Shown in pieces: positions 43,555 through 50,564 of a stretch of 64,000 nt of DNA; the first letter of the stretch is position 1; each line of letters opens with the position of its first letter. The notes beneath the pieces were generated by a model. It did no database searches, was not told where the DNA came from, and saw only the letters and a program-made list of their open reading frames with translations. The DNA comes from Flagellimonas amphidinii (GTDB taxonomy: Bacteria > Bacteroidota > Bacteroidia > Flavobacteriales > Flavobacteriaceae): the NCBI RefSeq assembly GCF_013090115.1, contig NZ_JABFNN010000037.1, positions 62,001-126,000 on the forward strand, written 5' to 3'. The position numbers and the translations under genes are program-made.

Positions 43555-44232
43555 TTGGTTCGATCTAACCCAGTCAAATATAATATACTTTTAATATGTC
43601 TTCTAAGTTTTGGAATTTGTATTGGACAAGATTCCAAAGTTGACTTAAACGAATATTTCTCTGATACCGAGATTAAGGACTTGAATACAATAACGAACTT
43701 TTTTCAACGTGAACTCTGCGGTATTGTAGATAAGACCAAATTTGGGAATTGCTTAAAATTATCATTGCCTGACCTGGCAGATTGGAAACAAACTTATGTC
43801 CAAGAAAAAATAGGTTGGCGAAAACAGAAAAAATTATATTCAAAAATATCCTATTCAACCTTTCATAAAATATGGACTCTTTGCAAGACTTGGAGAACAA
43901 TTGAACCGAAGTATGAATATGAAAGCATATGCTTTAGCCAAAATGAAAATTTCATGGGTTTCTTAAAAAAAGTGGGGCAGTCAAATCCATATTTAGAAGG
44001 ATATGCTGAGAAACTAGAAAACGTTGGGTCTTTTGAATCTGGGAAATTTCTGGTCTGGAATATCATAGAATATCCTCAAAATTGGAATTTGGAAGACCGA
44101 AATGTCCAAATTGTTCTAGCTATTCATTTTCTGACCCAAAATGACAAACAAAAAAGGGATAAAAAGGCTTTAAGACTTGAAAAGAGGGACATTAAAAAAA
44201 TGAATAGAAGAGCTAAACCGAAAAACAAATAA
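43555..44232 (+). CDS. Secreted hypothetical protein (TTG start)
   Basis: The best start is TTG at 43555, which gives a signal peptide (YNILLICLLSFGICIGQ) at the usual distance from the repeat; 225 residues. The mature part is helical with several cysteines (RELCGIVDKTKFGNCLKL) and ends in a very basic tail (DIKKMNRRAKPKNK). No family is recognised. Confidence 0.6.
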   Translation: MVRSNPVKYNILLICLLSFGICIGQDSKVDLNEYFSDTEIKDLNTITNFFQRELCGIVDKTKFGNCLKLSLPDLADWKQTYVQEKIGWRKQKKLYSKISYSTFHKIWTLCKTWRTIEPKYEYESICFSQNENFMGFLKKVGQSNPYLEGYAEKLENVGSFESGKFLVWNIIEYPQNWNLEDRNVQIVLAIHFLTQNDKQKRDKKALRLEKRDIKKMNRRAKPKNK

Positions 44233-44264
44233 AAATACAGTACTTTAAAAAACTGGGTCAATAC

Positions 44265-44284
44265 AAAGTTCAAAAAAACGATTG
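44265..44284 (+). repeat. Cassette repeat copy 10
   Basis: AAAGTTCAAAAAAACGATTG, one base before a 44-codon frame. Confidence 0.85.
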
Positions 44285-44285
44285 C

Positions 44286-44420
44286 ATGTGGTTCGATAAT
44301 GAAAAATTAAGAAAGATGATTTGGAAGCACCACAAAGACAGTATCCCAATATATATTGGTATGGTACTTCTGATTCTTTTGGTTTTACTGATGTATTATA
44401 TTGATACGTCATTCCAGTAA
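44286..44420 (+). CDS. Tiny single-pass membrane protein (44 aa)
   Basis: The ATG at 44286 opens MWFDNEKLRKMIWKHHKDS, followed by a hydrophobic helix (IPIYIGMVLLILLVLLMYYI) and TSFQ. A basic N-terminal half and one helix imply an N-in orientation. It is flanked by cassette repeats on both sides. It is similar in size and plan, but not in sequence, to the 43-residue frame at 39644. Confidence 0.55.
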   Translation: MWFDNEKLRKMIWKHHKDSIPIYIGMVLLILLVLLMYYIDTSFQ

Positions 44421-44434
44421 TCGGTATGAAACAA

Positions 44435-44454
44435 AAAGTTCAAAAAAACGATGA
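44435..44454 (+). repeat. Cassette repeat copy 11
   Basis: AAAGTTCAAAAAAACGATGA; the ATG of the next gene (44451-44453) is inside it. Confidence 0.9.
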
Positions 44455-45305
44455 AGAAACTTTATACCATACTTTTCACTTTAACAATTTCAAATATTAT
44501 TTCTCAAGAAATAATTGAAGAAAAGAATCGCCAGAAAAATGAAGTCTACCATGTTTTAAAAACTGATAAGAACATAAAGCACGGTCCCTATAAAAAATAT
44601 TTCAAGAGGAAACTCCCCAGAATTTCTGGACAGTACAAGGACGATAAAAAAGATGGTGTTTGGAAATACTATTTTTGGGATGGTTCAATTTCTAAGATTG
44701 GTAGCTTTGAAAATGGACTGAAGGATAGTATCTGGACACGATATGTCGGAGATGGAAGAATCCTGGAAAAGGGAAGATTCTCAAAAGGCAAGAAAAATGG
44801 AGAATGGTTATATTATTACTGGGACTCTGGCATACCTAGTAGTATTGGACATTATGAAAAAGGACATAAAGTTGGTGTTTGGAGTTATACCAACAAGCAT
44901 GGAACATTAATCCATAAATTTGACCATACTTTAAACGAATTGATTTATTATACAACAAATGAGGATGCTTCATCAGAACAACCAAATGAACTATTAAATG
45001 ATTCGGAAAACCACAAGCGCATGATACTGGGTGGAAATGAAGGGCTTCTAAAACATATTCGAATACAATTCCAATACCCAGAAGAAGCGCAACTGAATGG
45101 TGTAACGGGAAAGGTTTATGTTCATTTCACAGTTGATGAAAACCTTGAAATGAAGAATTTTTTTGCAGAAAACGATCCAGGTTATGGTATTGGGGAAGAA
45201 GCCGTTCGACTAATCAAAACTGGACCTTTGTGGTTGCCAAAAAAAATAAATGGAATTTATGAGAATTCAAAAGGTACATTTCCAATTACATTTAATCTGC
45301 AGTGA
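44451..45305 (+). CDS. MORN-repeat protein with C-terminal TonB domain
   Basis: The 284-residue protein has a signal peptide (LTISNIISQ), about four MORN_2 repeats (KHGPYKKYFKRKLPRISGQYKDDKKDGVWKYYFWDG...) and a C-terminal TonB domain (RIQFQYPEEAQLNGVTGKVYVHFTVDENLEMKNFFAENDPGYGIGEEAVRLIK). This combination is found in Bacteroidetes envelope proteins and suggests a periplasmic contact with an outer-membrane transporter. Its ATG is embedded in the repeat. Confidence 0.8.
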   Translation: MKKLYTILFTLTISNIISQEIIEEKNRQKNEVYHVLKTDKNIKHGPYKKYFKRKLPRISGQYKDDKKDGVWKYYFWDGSISKIGSFENGLKDSIWTRYVGDGRILEKGRFSKGKKNGEWLYYYWDSGIPSSIGHYEKGHKVGVWSYTNKHGTLIHKFDHTLNELIYYTTNEDASSEQPNELLNDSENHKRMILGGNEGLLKHIRIQFQYPEEAQLNGVTGKVYVHFTVDENLEMKNFFAENDPGYGIGEEAVRLIKTGPLWLPKKINGIYENSKGTFPITFNLQ

Positions 45306-45334
45306 AAGCAGGCTATAAAAAGTTGAATTAAACT

Positions 45335-45354
45335 AAAGTTCAAAAAAAGGATAA
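45335..45354 (+). repeat. Cassette repeat copy 12 (last)
   Basis: AAAGTTCAAAAAAAGGATAA, one change in the core. It precedes a truncated lipoprotein frame and marks the right end of the array. Confidence 0.8.
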
Positions 45355-45372
45355 GTCTAATTGGCATACTTA

Positions 45373-45465
45373 ATGAAAAAACTAATTCTATCAATTCTTG
45401 TTCTTTTGATTATTGGTTGCGCAAGCTTAAGAAAACCTTTCATATATGTTCAAAATATTCAATGA
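45373..45465 (+). pseudogene. Truncated lipoprotein cassette
   Basis: The ATG at 45373 opens MKKLILSILVLLIIGCASLR, a complete lipoprotein signal with lipobox Cys16, but the frame stops after 30 residues. Its last 26 bases overlap the 3' end of the opposing amidase gene. A repeat precedes it as for the intact cassettes. The simplest reading is a cassette cut at the junction with the transfer module. Confidence 0.5.
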
Positions 45466-46291
45466 TACTTTTGGTTAGTGTCAAAGATAATCCCTTGATT
45501 CCTTTCTTTGAGATCAGGTAATCTGACTCATTGGCATTTGAGAAAAAACCCAATTCGACCAGGACACTTGGAGTATGTGAAATCGATTCTCGTAGTACTT
45601 GAAAATTTTCCCTTAAAACCCCCCTTGATTTGTAGTTCAATTTGTCCTCGATCACCCTGTCCAAAATCAAACCAAACCTAACCGCTTTTCTGAGGTTCGG
45701 CTGAGCCTCTTTTTTAGAGGTATTTTGTATGTAGATCTCCATGCCTTCCGCACTTCTATTTGGATTGTGGTTGCAATGTATCGAAACGAACAAATCCGCA
45801 TGCAGATATTTGGCATACAGGGAACGTCTTTTCAAGGGCAAAAAAGTATCATCGTTTCGGGTGAGCACACACTTTATTGCTGGAGCAAATTTTTCCAAAT
45901 ATATTTTCGTGTACTTCGCTACCAACAGATTTATTTCCTTCTCATAATACCCATCTGTATGAATGGCCCCGGTATCATGTCCACCATGTCCAGCATCAAG
46001 TACAACGATAAATTTTTTCTCTGTTTCTGTTTTGTTTTGAGCTGTCCCATATTGTATGCCCACAATCAAAACGAGTGTTGAAAAAACTACATTCCGGCCA
46101 AAGAAAATTGACGGTGTAAATTTCCTTTTTCTGCGAACGTAGTGAGGGAGAAAATAGGAAAGCGAGATGGAATCAGGGAACCCCTGATTTGCTTTGTGGT
46201 GATTTTCTCCCTCTGTTTTTTTTGAAGTCCCCATTTTAAAGGTTTTCTCTACTGCAAATTTACGTGGCATGTTGATTTTTTTGCTCCACAT
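45440..46291 (-). CDS. N-acetylmuramoyl-L-alanine amidase
   Basis: An Amidase_3 domain occupies the C-terminal two thirds: IVVLDAGHGGHDTGAIHTDGYYEKEINLLVAK (zinc His and Glu), DLFVSIHCNHNPN (zinc His) and SVLVELGFFSNANESDYL (catalytic Glu). A basic region and a hydrophobic segment (FSTLVLIVGIQYGTAQ) precede it, so export is likely. The first codons are uncertain: a TAAATTTG box at 46255-46262 favours the ATG at 46234. Beside mob genes, local cell-wall opening for transfer is a fitting role. Confidence 0.87.
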   Translation of the reverse strand: MWSKKINMPRKFAVEKTFKMGTSKKTEGENHHKANQGFPDSISLSYFLPHYVRRKRKFTPSIFFGRNVVFSTLVLIVGIQYGTAQNKTETEKKFIVVLDAGHGGHDTGAIHTDGYYEKEINLLVAKYTKIYLEKFAPAIKCVLTRNDDTFLPLKRRSLYAKYLHADLFVSIHCNHNPNRSAEGMEIYIQNTSKKEAQPNLRKAVRFGLILDRVIEDKLNYKSRGVLRENFQVLRESISHTPSVLVELGFFSNANESDYLISKKGIKGLSLTLTKSIIEYFEHI

Positions 46292-46376
46292 CTATCAACT
46301 CAAAAGTGGTATTCATCAATTTACATGCTGATTTATAATAGGTTAAACCTATTTTCACGCCACAGTTTGTGCCACA
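46292..46376 (+). other. Candidate oriT / divergent control region
   Basis: The gap between the amidase and mobilisation genes holds a perfect 8-1-8 inverted repeat, AATAGGTT-A-AACCTATT (46337-46353). It is followed by two CCACA copies in CGCCACAGTTTGTGCCACA. Inverted repeat plus short direct repeats directly upstream of the relaxase accessory gene is the usual oriT layout in mobile elements. The nick site cannot be fixed by eye. Confidence 0.45.
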
Positions 46377-47027
46377 TTGAAGGATAAATATTATAACATT
46401 AGGGTAAGCCATCCAGCCAAACAAAAGATTAAGATAATGGCGGGGAACAGTGAGGTTTCTGAAACACAGTTTGCTTCTCAGATGATTTATTTTGTCCACA
46501 AAACAGGGGTGGATATTTTCACGGACATCAATCCAAACATTACCGATTTAATCAAGAACCTTGATAGGAGAATGGTGTCATTTTTAAAGAAGAGGGAGCA
46601 GGATTTTTTTATTCCAATGGATAAATCCTTTCGTAAAATGATAGAGTTGCACACCCGTACCTTTGAAATGTTGGATGTTCTTAAACCAGGAGAAATAGGC
46701 TTGCAAAAGAAAGAGGGATTTTCGATACCAGAACCCGAAAAACCAAGTCTCAAAATTCCTGAAAACTTCACCAAAAAAAAAGAAGAAATTACCCCTGTTC
46801 CAAACACTGATATCAAGGTTGAAAAAAACCAACTTTCCAATGTAGATAATGAGCGGATTCTGGATGAGTTGGAAAGGTCCAAAATTGAGCGTGACACCTA
46901 CTTGGAACAGCTCAAATTTTTGTTGGATAATATTAAGCCGAGCAAGTCTATTTCTGGGCCAAGATTTGTCTGTAACCTATTTCAAAAAGATATAGACAAA
47001 ATTAAAAATCTCGTAGATGGTAGTTAA
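46377..47027 (+). CDS. BfmA/BtgA-like mobilisation accessory protein
   Basis: The 216-residue protein (TTG start at 46377) begins YYNIRVSHPAKQKIKIMAGNSEVSETQFASQMIYFVHKTG, which looks like a small ribbon-helix-helix DNA-binding region. A helical and basic C-terminal part follows. BfmA/BtgA-type proteins precede MobB relaxases in Bacteroidetes elements and help bind oriT. It overlaps the relaxase gene by 11 bases. Confidence 0.75.
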   Translation: MKDKYYNIRVSHPAKQKIKIMAGNSEVSETQFASQMIYFVHKTGVDIFTDINPNITDLIKNLDRRMVSFLKKREQDFFIPMDKSFRKMIELHTRTFEMLDVLKPGEIGLQKKEGFSIPEPEKPSLKIPENFTKKKEEITPVPNTDIKVEKNQLSNVDNERILDELERSKIERDTYLEQLKFLLDNIKPSKSISGPRFVCNLFQKDIDKIKNLVDGS

Positions 47028-48201
47028 GATTCACAATCCCAAACATACCCTTGGAAAGAACCAAGGCTCCTGTGGGGATTTAGTTGAATATCTCGACAAG
47101 GAAAACAGGGATGTGCCCGAAATGGAACACGAACACTTCTTTAATCATGATGGGGAACATTTTTCTGCTGCTGTGGTAGAGCGGGAAATTGACAACAATA
47201 AAGGCAAGCTGTCAAGCGAAGAAACGAAGTTTTATATGCTTACCGTAAATCCTTCCAAAGCAGAGCTTGAACATTTGAAGGGAATTATGGAAGCTAAAGG
47301 CCATGATGGGGAAATTTCCGATGAAAGACTATTTCAAGAGTATATCAAAGATGTAATGGATAAATACGCCGAAAACTTCAATCGTGAATTTTCGGATGGC
47401 AGGCCGCTTACTGGGGATGATATTCTCTATTATGCCAAAATAGAACATGAGCGCACCTATAAACACAATGAAAGGCGCTATGAAAAGGAAATGCAGCACA
47501 ATAAGGCCGTTGAAAAGAAAATATACCAATTGAAATCCAAGATTGGAAAAGATGCCAATCCAAAGCAAATTAAAGACTTGCATAGAAGGATTGATTTTTT
47601 GGACAAAAACTTTAAACGTAACGCCGAGGGCACCATCATCAAGGAAGGTAATTTAAAGGACGGCAAGAACCTTCACGCCCATATTATCGTGAGCAGAATG
47701 GACAAGTCCCAACAAATTCGATTGTCACCCATGGCCAACCATAGACAGAGCAAGAACAAGCTTAACGGGAAAGAGGTGAAGATTGGTTTTAATAGGGACG
47801 AATTTGTGGGCAAGTGCGAGTCTTTGTTCGATGAAAAATTCCAGTACAAAAGGGACTATACGAAAAGCTATAACTATTATAAGGAAGCCAAGGACATCCG
47901 CACGATGGGCAATTTATTGCATTTGACCAATCCGAAGGTTTTTGCCAAAATGGCCTATAAACGAGCCATGTCGGAAATGATTGCCGACAAAACCTTGCAA
48001 AGGCAGATGAGTATTGTAGTTACAGACCCCCGTAAAATACCAAAAAAGCTTGTCGGTAAATTGGAAACCAAGGCCATTGAAGCTATAGTGGCCAAGATGG
48101 GTGCTGCCGCTTATACCAATCCTGTGACCGCAGGTGTTCAGGTGGCAAAACAGGCTATATCCATGGCCGCAAAAACCGTATCAAAAGGAATGGGAATATG
48201 A
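47017..48201 (+). CDS. MobB-type relaxase (DUF5712-like)
   Basis: The 394-residue protein begins VKIHNPKHTLGKNQGSCGDLVEYLDKENRDVPEMEHEHFFNHDGE. It has the histidine pair His220-Ala-His222 in NLHAHIIVSRMDKSQ, matching the HUH relaxase metal site, and a basic region with KLNGKEVKIGF. It should nick oriT and lead the DNA strand into the recipient. Overlaps of 11 bases upstream and 4 bases (ATGA) downstream place it in a mob-coupling protein operon. Confidence 0.85.
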   Translation: MVVKIHNPKHTLGKNQGSCGDLVEYLDKENRDVPEMEHEHFFNHDGEHFSAAVVEREIDNNKGKLSSEETKFYMLTVNPSKAELEHLKGIMEAKGHDGEISDERLFQEYIKDVMDKYAENFNREFSDGRPLTGDDILYYAKIEHERTYKHNERRYEKEMQHNKAVEKKIYQLKSKIGKDANPKQIKDLHRRIDFLDKNFKRNAEGTIIKEGNLKDGKNLHAHIIVSRMDKSQQIRLSPMANHRQSKNKLNGKEVKIGFNRDEFVGKCESLFDEKFQYKRDYTKSYNYYKEAKDIRTMGNLLHLTNPKVFAKMAYKRAMSEMIADKTLQRQMSIVVTDPRKIPKKLVGKLETKAIEAIVAKMGAAAYTNPVTAGVQVAKQAISMAAKTVSKGMGI

Positions 48202-49817
48202 AAATTATTGATGCTTTTTTAGCCGCTTCAGAACAAACACAGCAAATAATTGTTGTCATCAACCTTGTTGCTGCCCTACTCATGGGAATTGCGTTTCATC
48301 TACCAAGGCCAGAGATTAAGGCCATAGCTCCTGTATTAGTGTATGTCTTGATTTATTTTGGGGTTGCCCAAATGTCCAGCCAATTGCCCATTTCTTACTT
48401 TTTGGTGCTCTATGTTGCCCCTAGTTTCCTGTTAAGCTTGTTTGTTTTGGCTGTATTCTACTCCATCAATCCCAACAAAAAGACCAAGCTTACCAATGTT
48501 TTTGATGTCGAAATCCCCTATAACAAAGGAAAGATGACGGTAAACATCAAAAGAGGGGTGAGCGTCCAAGGTGCTGCTGGAAGTGGAAAGACCGTATCCG
48601 TGGCAGGTTGGATATTGCATTGGATGGGCTTGCGAAATATTCCTGGTCTAATTTATGACTATAAGGATTTTGAACTGGTGGAAGTGGTACAATGGTTTTA
48701 TAGGGAAAGTAACTTGACTGTCCATGCATTTGCTCCCCATGAACCCGATAAATCCATCCATATCAACCCCATAGATATATCCATACTAAAGACTGATGAG
48801 GATATTTCCCTCATGGCCAAATGTATCGTTCAAAATGTTTTGGGCAATAATAGCAAAGGGGACAACTTTTTTGAACAAGCTGCCGAAGGGGCCATTATAG
48901 GTATTATTTATGTGCTTAGGGATAAATACCCCATGTACTGTTCGTTTTCCTATCTGGCCGCTATCCTATTGACCAAAGAAGCCGATGAACTGTGTGAGTT
49001 TATTGAACGAAGTCCCGTTGCCAGTATTCATGCCAGGGCTTTTTTGGACGGGAAGGATTCTGAAAAACAAATGGCGGCGGTAAAGGCCACTCTTTCCAAT
49101 GCTTTTCGTGTGCTGGCCGTGCCAAATATCTTTTATACCATGCAAAGGAACACCATACCGCTCAACATCAATAATCAAGATAATATGGCGGTACTCTGTT
49201 TGGTCAACAAACCAAAATATGATGAAATATATTCACCGATTCTCTCCATAGTTACACAGGCCATTATTACGTCATTGAGTGAACGTGACCAAAGCCCAAC
49301 CTATCTCATGTTGGATGAAGCACCCACTTTGAAAATCAATCGTATCGGAAAAGTCCCCGCCACCATGCGAAGTTTCAATATCGCTACTATTTACATGCTA
49401 CAGGATAAGGTGCAGGCCCAGGTACAGATGGGAGTGGATAAAATGAAGGAGGTACTGGCGAACCTTTCGACTATCTTCTTTGGTAAAACCAACGACCCCG
49501 ATACAGCCAAGTTTTTTGAAAGTTATTTTGAAACCGTTAAGGTAAAAACCAAAAGTACCAGTAAAAAAGCTGGGTGGGGTAGTGCAGACCGTCGTATTTC
49601 TGAATCTGAAAAAGATGAGAAAAAACATCGCTCGCACGAGATGTTCAAAAGAAGTGCCGGGGAGTTCTTTGTTTTTGATGAGAAGGGAAACAATTACGAT
49701 GCAAAAATTAAAATGCCAGTATTTGAACCTTTAAAATTTCAGAAAACAAATATCACTACCGATCGTGAAATACAGAGTTTGTTCCATTTAATTTTAAAGA
49801 AAGCTAAAGAACTATAA
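48198..49817 (+). CDS. VirD4/TraG-like coupling ATPase
   Basis: The 539-residue protein has three N-terminal membrane helices (about 15-100) and a TraD/TraG-type ATPase domain. Walker A is GAAGSGKT (125-132). Walker B is PTYLMLDEAPTLKI. Other motifs include IPGLIYDYKDFEL and MRSFNIATIYMLQDKVQAQ. It links the relaxase-DNA complex to the secretion channel. It is translationally coupled to the relaxase gene. Confidence 0.92.
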   Translation: MKIIDAFLAASEQTQQIIVVINLVAALLMGIAFHLPRPEIKAIAPVLVYVLIYFGVAQMSSQLPISYFLVLYVAPSFLLSLFVLAVFYSINPNKKTKLTNVFDVEIPYNKGKMTVNIKRGVSVQGAAGSGKTVSVAGWILHWMGLRNIPGLIYDYKDFELVEVVQWFYRESNLTVHAFAPHEPDKSIHINPIDISILKTDEDISLMAKCIVQNVLGNNSKGDNFFEQAAEGAIIGIIYVLRDKYPMYCSFSYLAAILLTKEADELCEFIERSPVASIHARAFLDGKDSEKQMAAVKATLSNAFRVLAVPNIFYTMQRNTIPLNINNQDNMAVLCLVNKPKYDEIYSPILSIVTQAIITSLSERDQSPTYLMLDEAPTLKINRIGKVPATMRSFNIATIYMLQDKVQAQVQMGVDKMKEVLANLSTIFFGKTNDPDTAKFFESYFETVKVKTKSTSKKAGWGSADRRISESEKDEKKHRSHEMFKRSAGEFFVFDEKGNNYDAKIKMPVFEPLKFQKTNITTDREIQSLFHLILKKAKEL

Positions 49818-49860
49818 ATATACTTATTACGCATATTTCTAAGTTGATCTTACATTTACA

Positions 49861-49884
49861 TTGTCAAATAATTCGTCTAAAAAC
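49861..49884 (+). promoter_or_regulatory. Compact copy of the TCAAATAAT/TCGTC motif before the tra operon
   Basis: TTGTCAAATAATTCGTC followed by TAAAAAC matches the two halves of the 28728-28910 repeats (TTGTCAAATAATC and CTCGTCAAAAA) with no spacer. It lies 45-68 bases before the pilin-like gene, where a regulator could act on the transfer operon. Confidence 0.45.
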
Positions 49885-49928
49885 ATTGAAATTTTTAATT
49901 CTATTTATTAACCAAAAACAAATAATCT

Positions 49929-50237
49929 ATGTTTTTATCAAAAGGGAAAACTCCCTACACTCGTCTATTTTTGGTGGCATGTTTGCTATCCTCTACACAA
50001 ATTTTTGCTGCTGATCTAGGAATCAAGGCCTTGGTCGATGACCTCTGGGAAGAAATCAAAGCGGCAGCACCCGTAATTCTTGCAATAATCTTTCTGGTTG
50101 GCATTTTGTTGAACATTGGGAAACTACTGGGAGAGAATCGGGACTACAAGAGTTTCTTGGTCAGCGTTTTCTTATTCTTTGGTGGTGTGACCATTATTGG
50201 AGGAATTGTAACCTATCTGCTGTCCCTGTCATTTTAA
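49929..50237 (+). CDS. VirB2/TraE-like pilin subunit
   Basis: The 102-residue protein has a signal peptide ending in IFAA, a short helix (IKALVDDLWEEIKAAAP) and two membrane helices (VILAIIFLVGILLNIG, FLVSVFLFFGGVTIIGGIVTYLL). This is the pattern of type IV secretion major pilins and the DUF4134 TraE group of Bacteroidetes elements. It opens the T4SS operon. Confidence 0.8.
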   Translation: MFLSKGKTPYTRLFLVACLLSSTQIFAADLGIKALVDDLWEEIKAAAPVILAIIFLVGILLNIGKLLGENRDYKSFLVSVFLFFGGVTIIGGIVTYLLSLSF

Positions 50238-50240
50238 ATC

Positions 50241-50564
50241 ATGGAATCTTCAGGTAAAACTGAAGAACACCGTTTAAAAGTTGAAAAAGGCCTCGAAAGG
50301 CAAGCTACGATATTGGGCTTCAAACTTAAATATCTAGCCATATACGGGGCCTTTGTTTTCCTTTCATTAATCCCGCTCATTATCAACGGTGTTGGTTTCA
50401 GCAGTTTTATAGTATCTGTCATTGCTGCCTCTGTGAGTTATATGCTCGTAAAGTACGCAGATGAAAAAGACCTCTTGGAACAGTTCAATATCCAGAACTA
50501 TCCCAAAATCTTAGTTAACGATTTATATAAAAAATTAGAAGACCGTGGAGAAAATCAATCTTAG
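50241..50564 (+). CDS. VirB3/TraF-like membrane protein
   Basis: The 107-residue protein has a charged N-terminal region and a pair of membrane helices (LAIYGAFVFLSLIPLIING, FIVSVIAASVSYMLVKY), like VirB3 and the DUF4133 TraF proteins. It starts 3 bases after the pilin gene and its end overlaps the VirB4 gene by 20 bases, as usual for B3-B4 pairs. Confidence 0.8.
   Translation: MESSGKTEEHRLKVEKGLERQATILGFKLKYLAIYGAFVFLSLIPLIINGVGFSSFIVSVIAASVSYMLVKYADEKDLLEQFNIQNYPKILVNDLYKKLEDRGENQS

Noticed and set aside
37323..45354. Array read as a classical integron
   Set aside because: The repeats are about 20 bp, lack the paired RYYYAAC/GTTRRRY ends and the folded attC structure, and no integron integrase is seen nearby.
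45440..46291. Amidase as a phage lysis gene, with the thermonuclease as phage cargo
   Set aside because: No capsid, tail, terminase or holin genes are present; the neighbourhood is a conjugation module.
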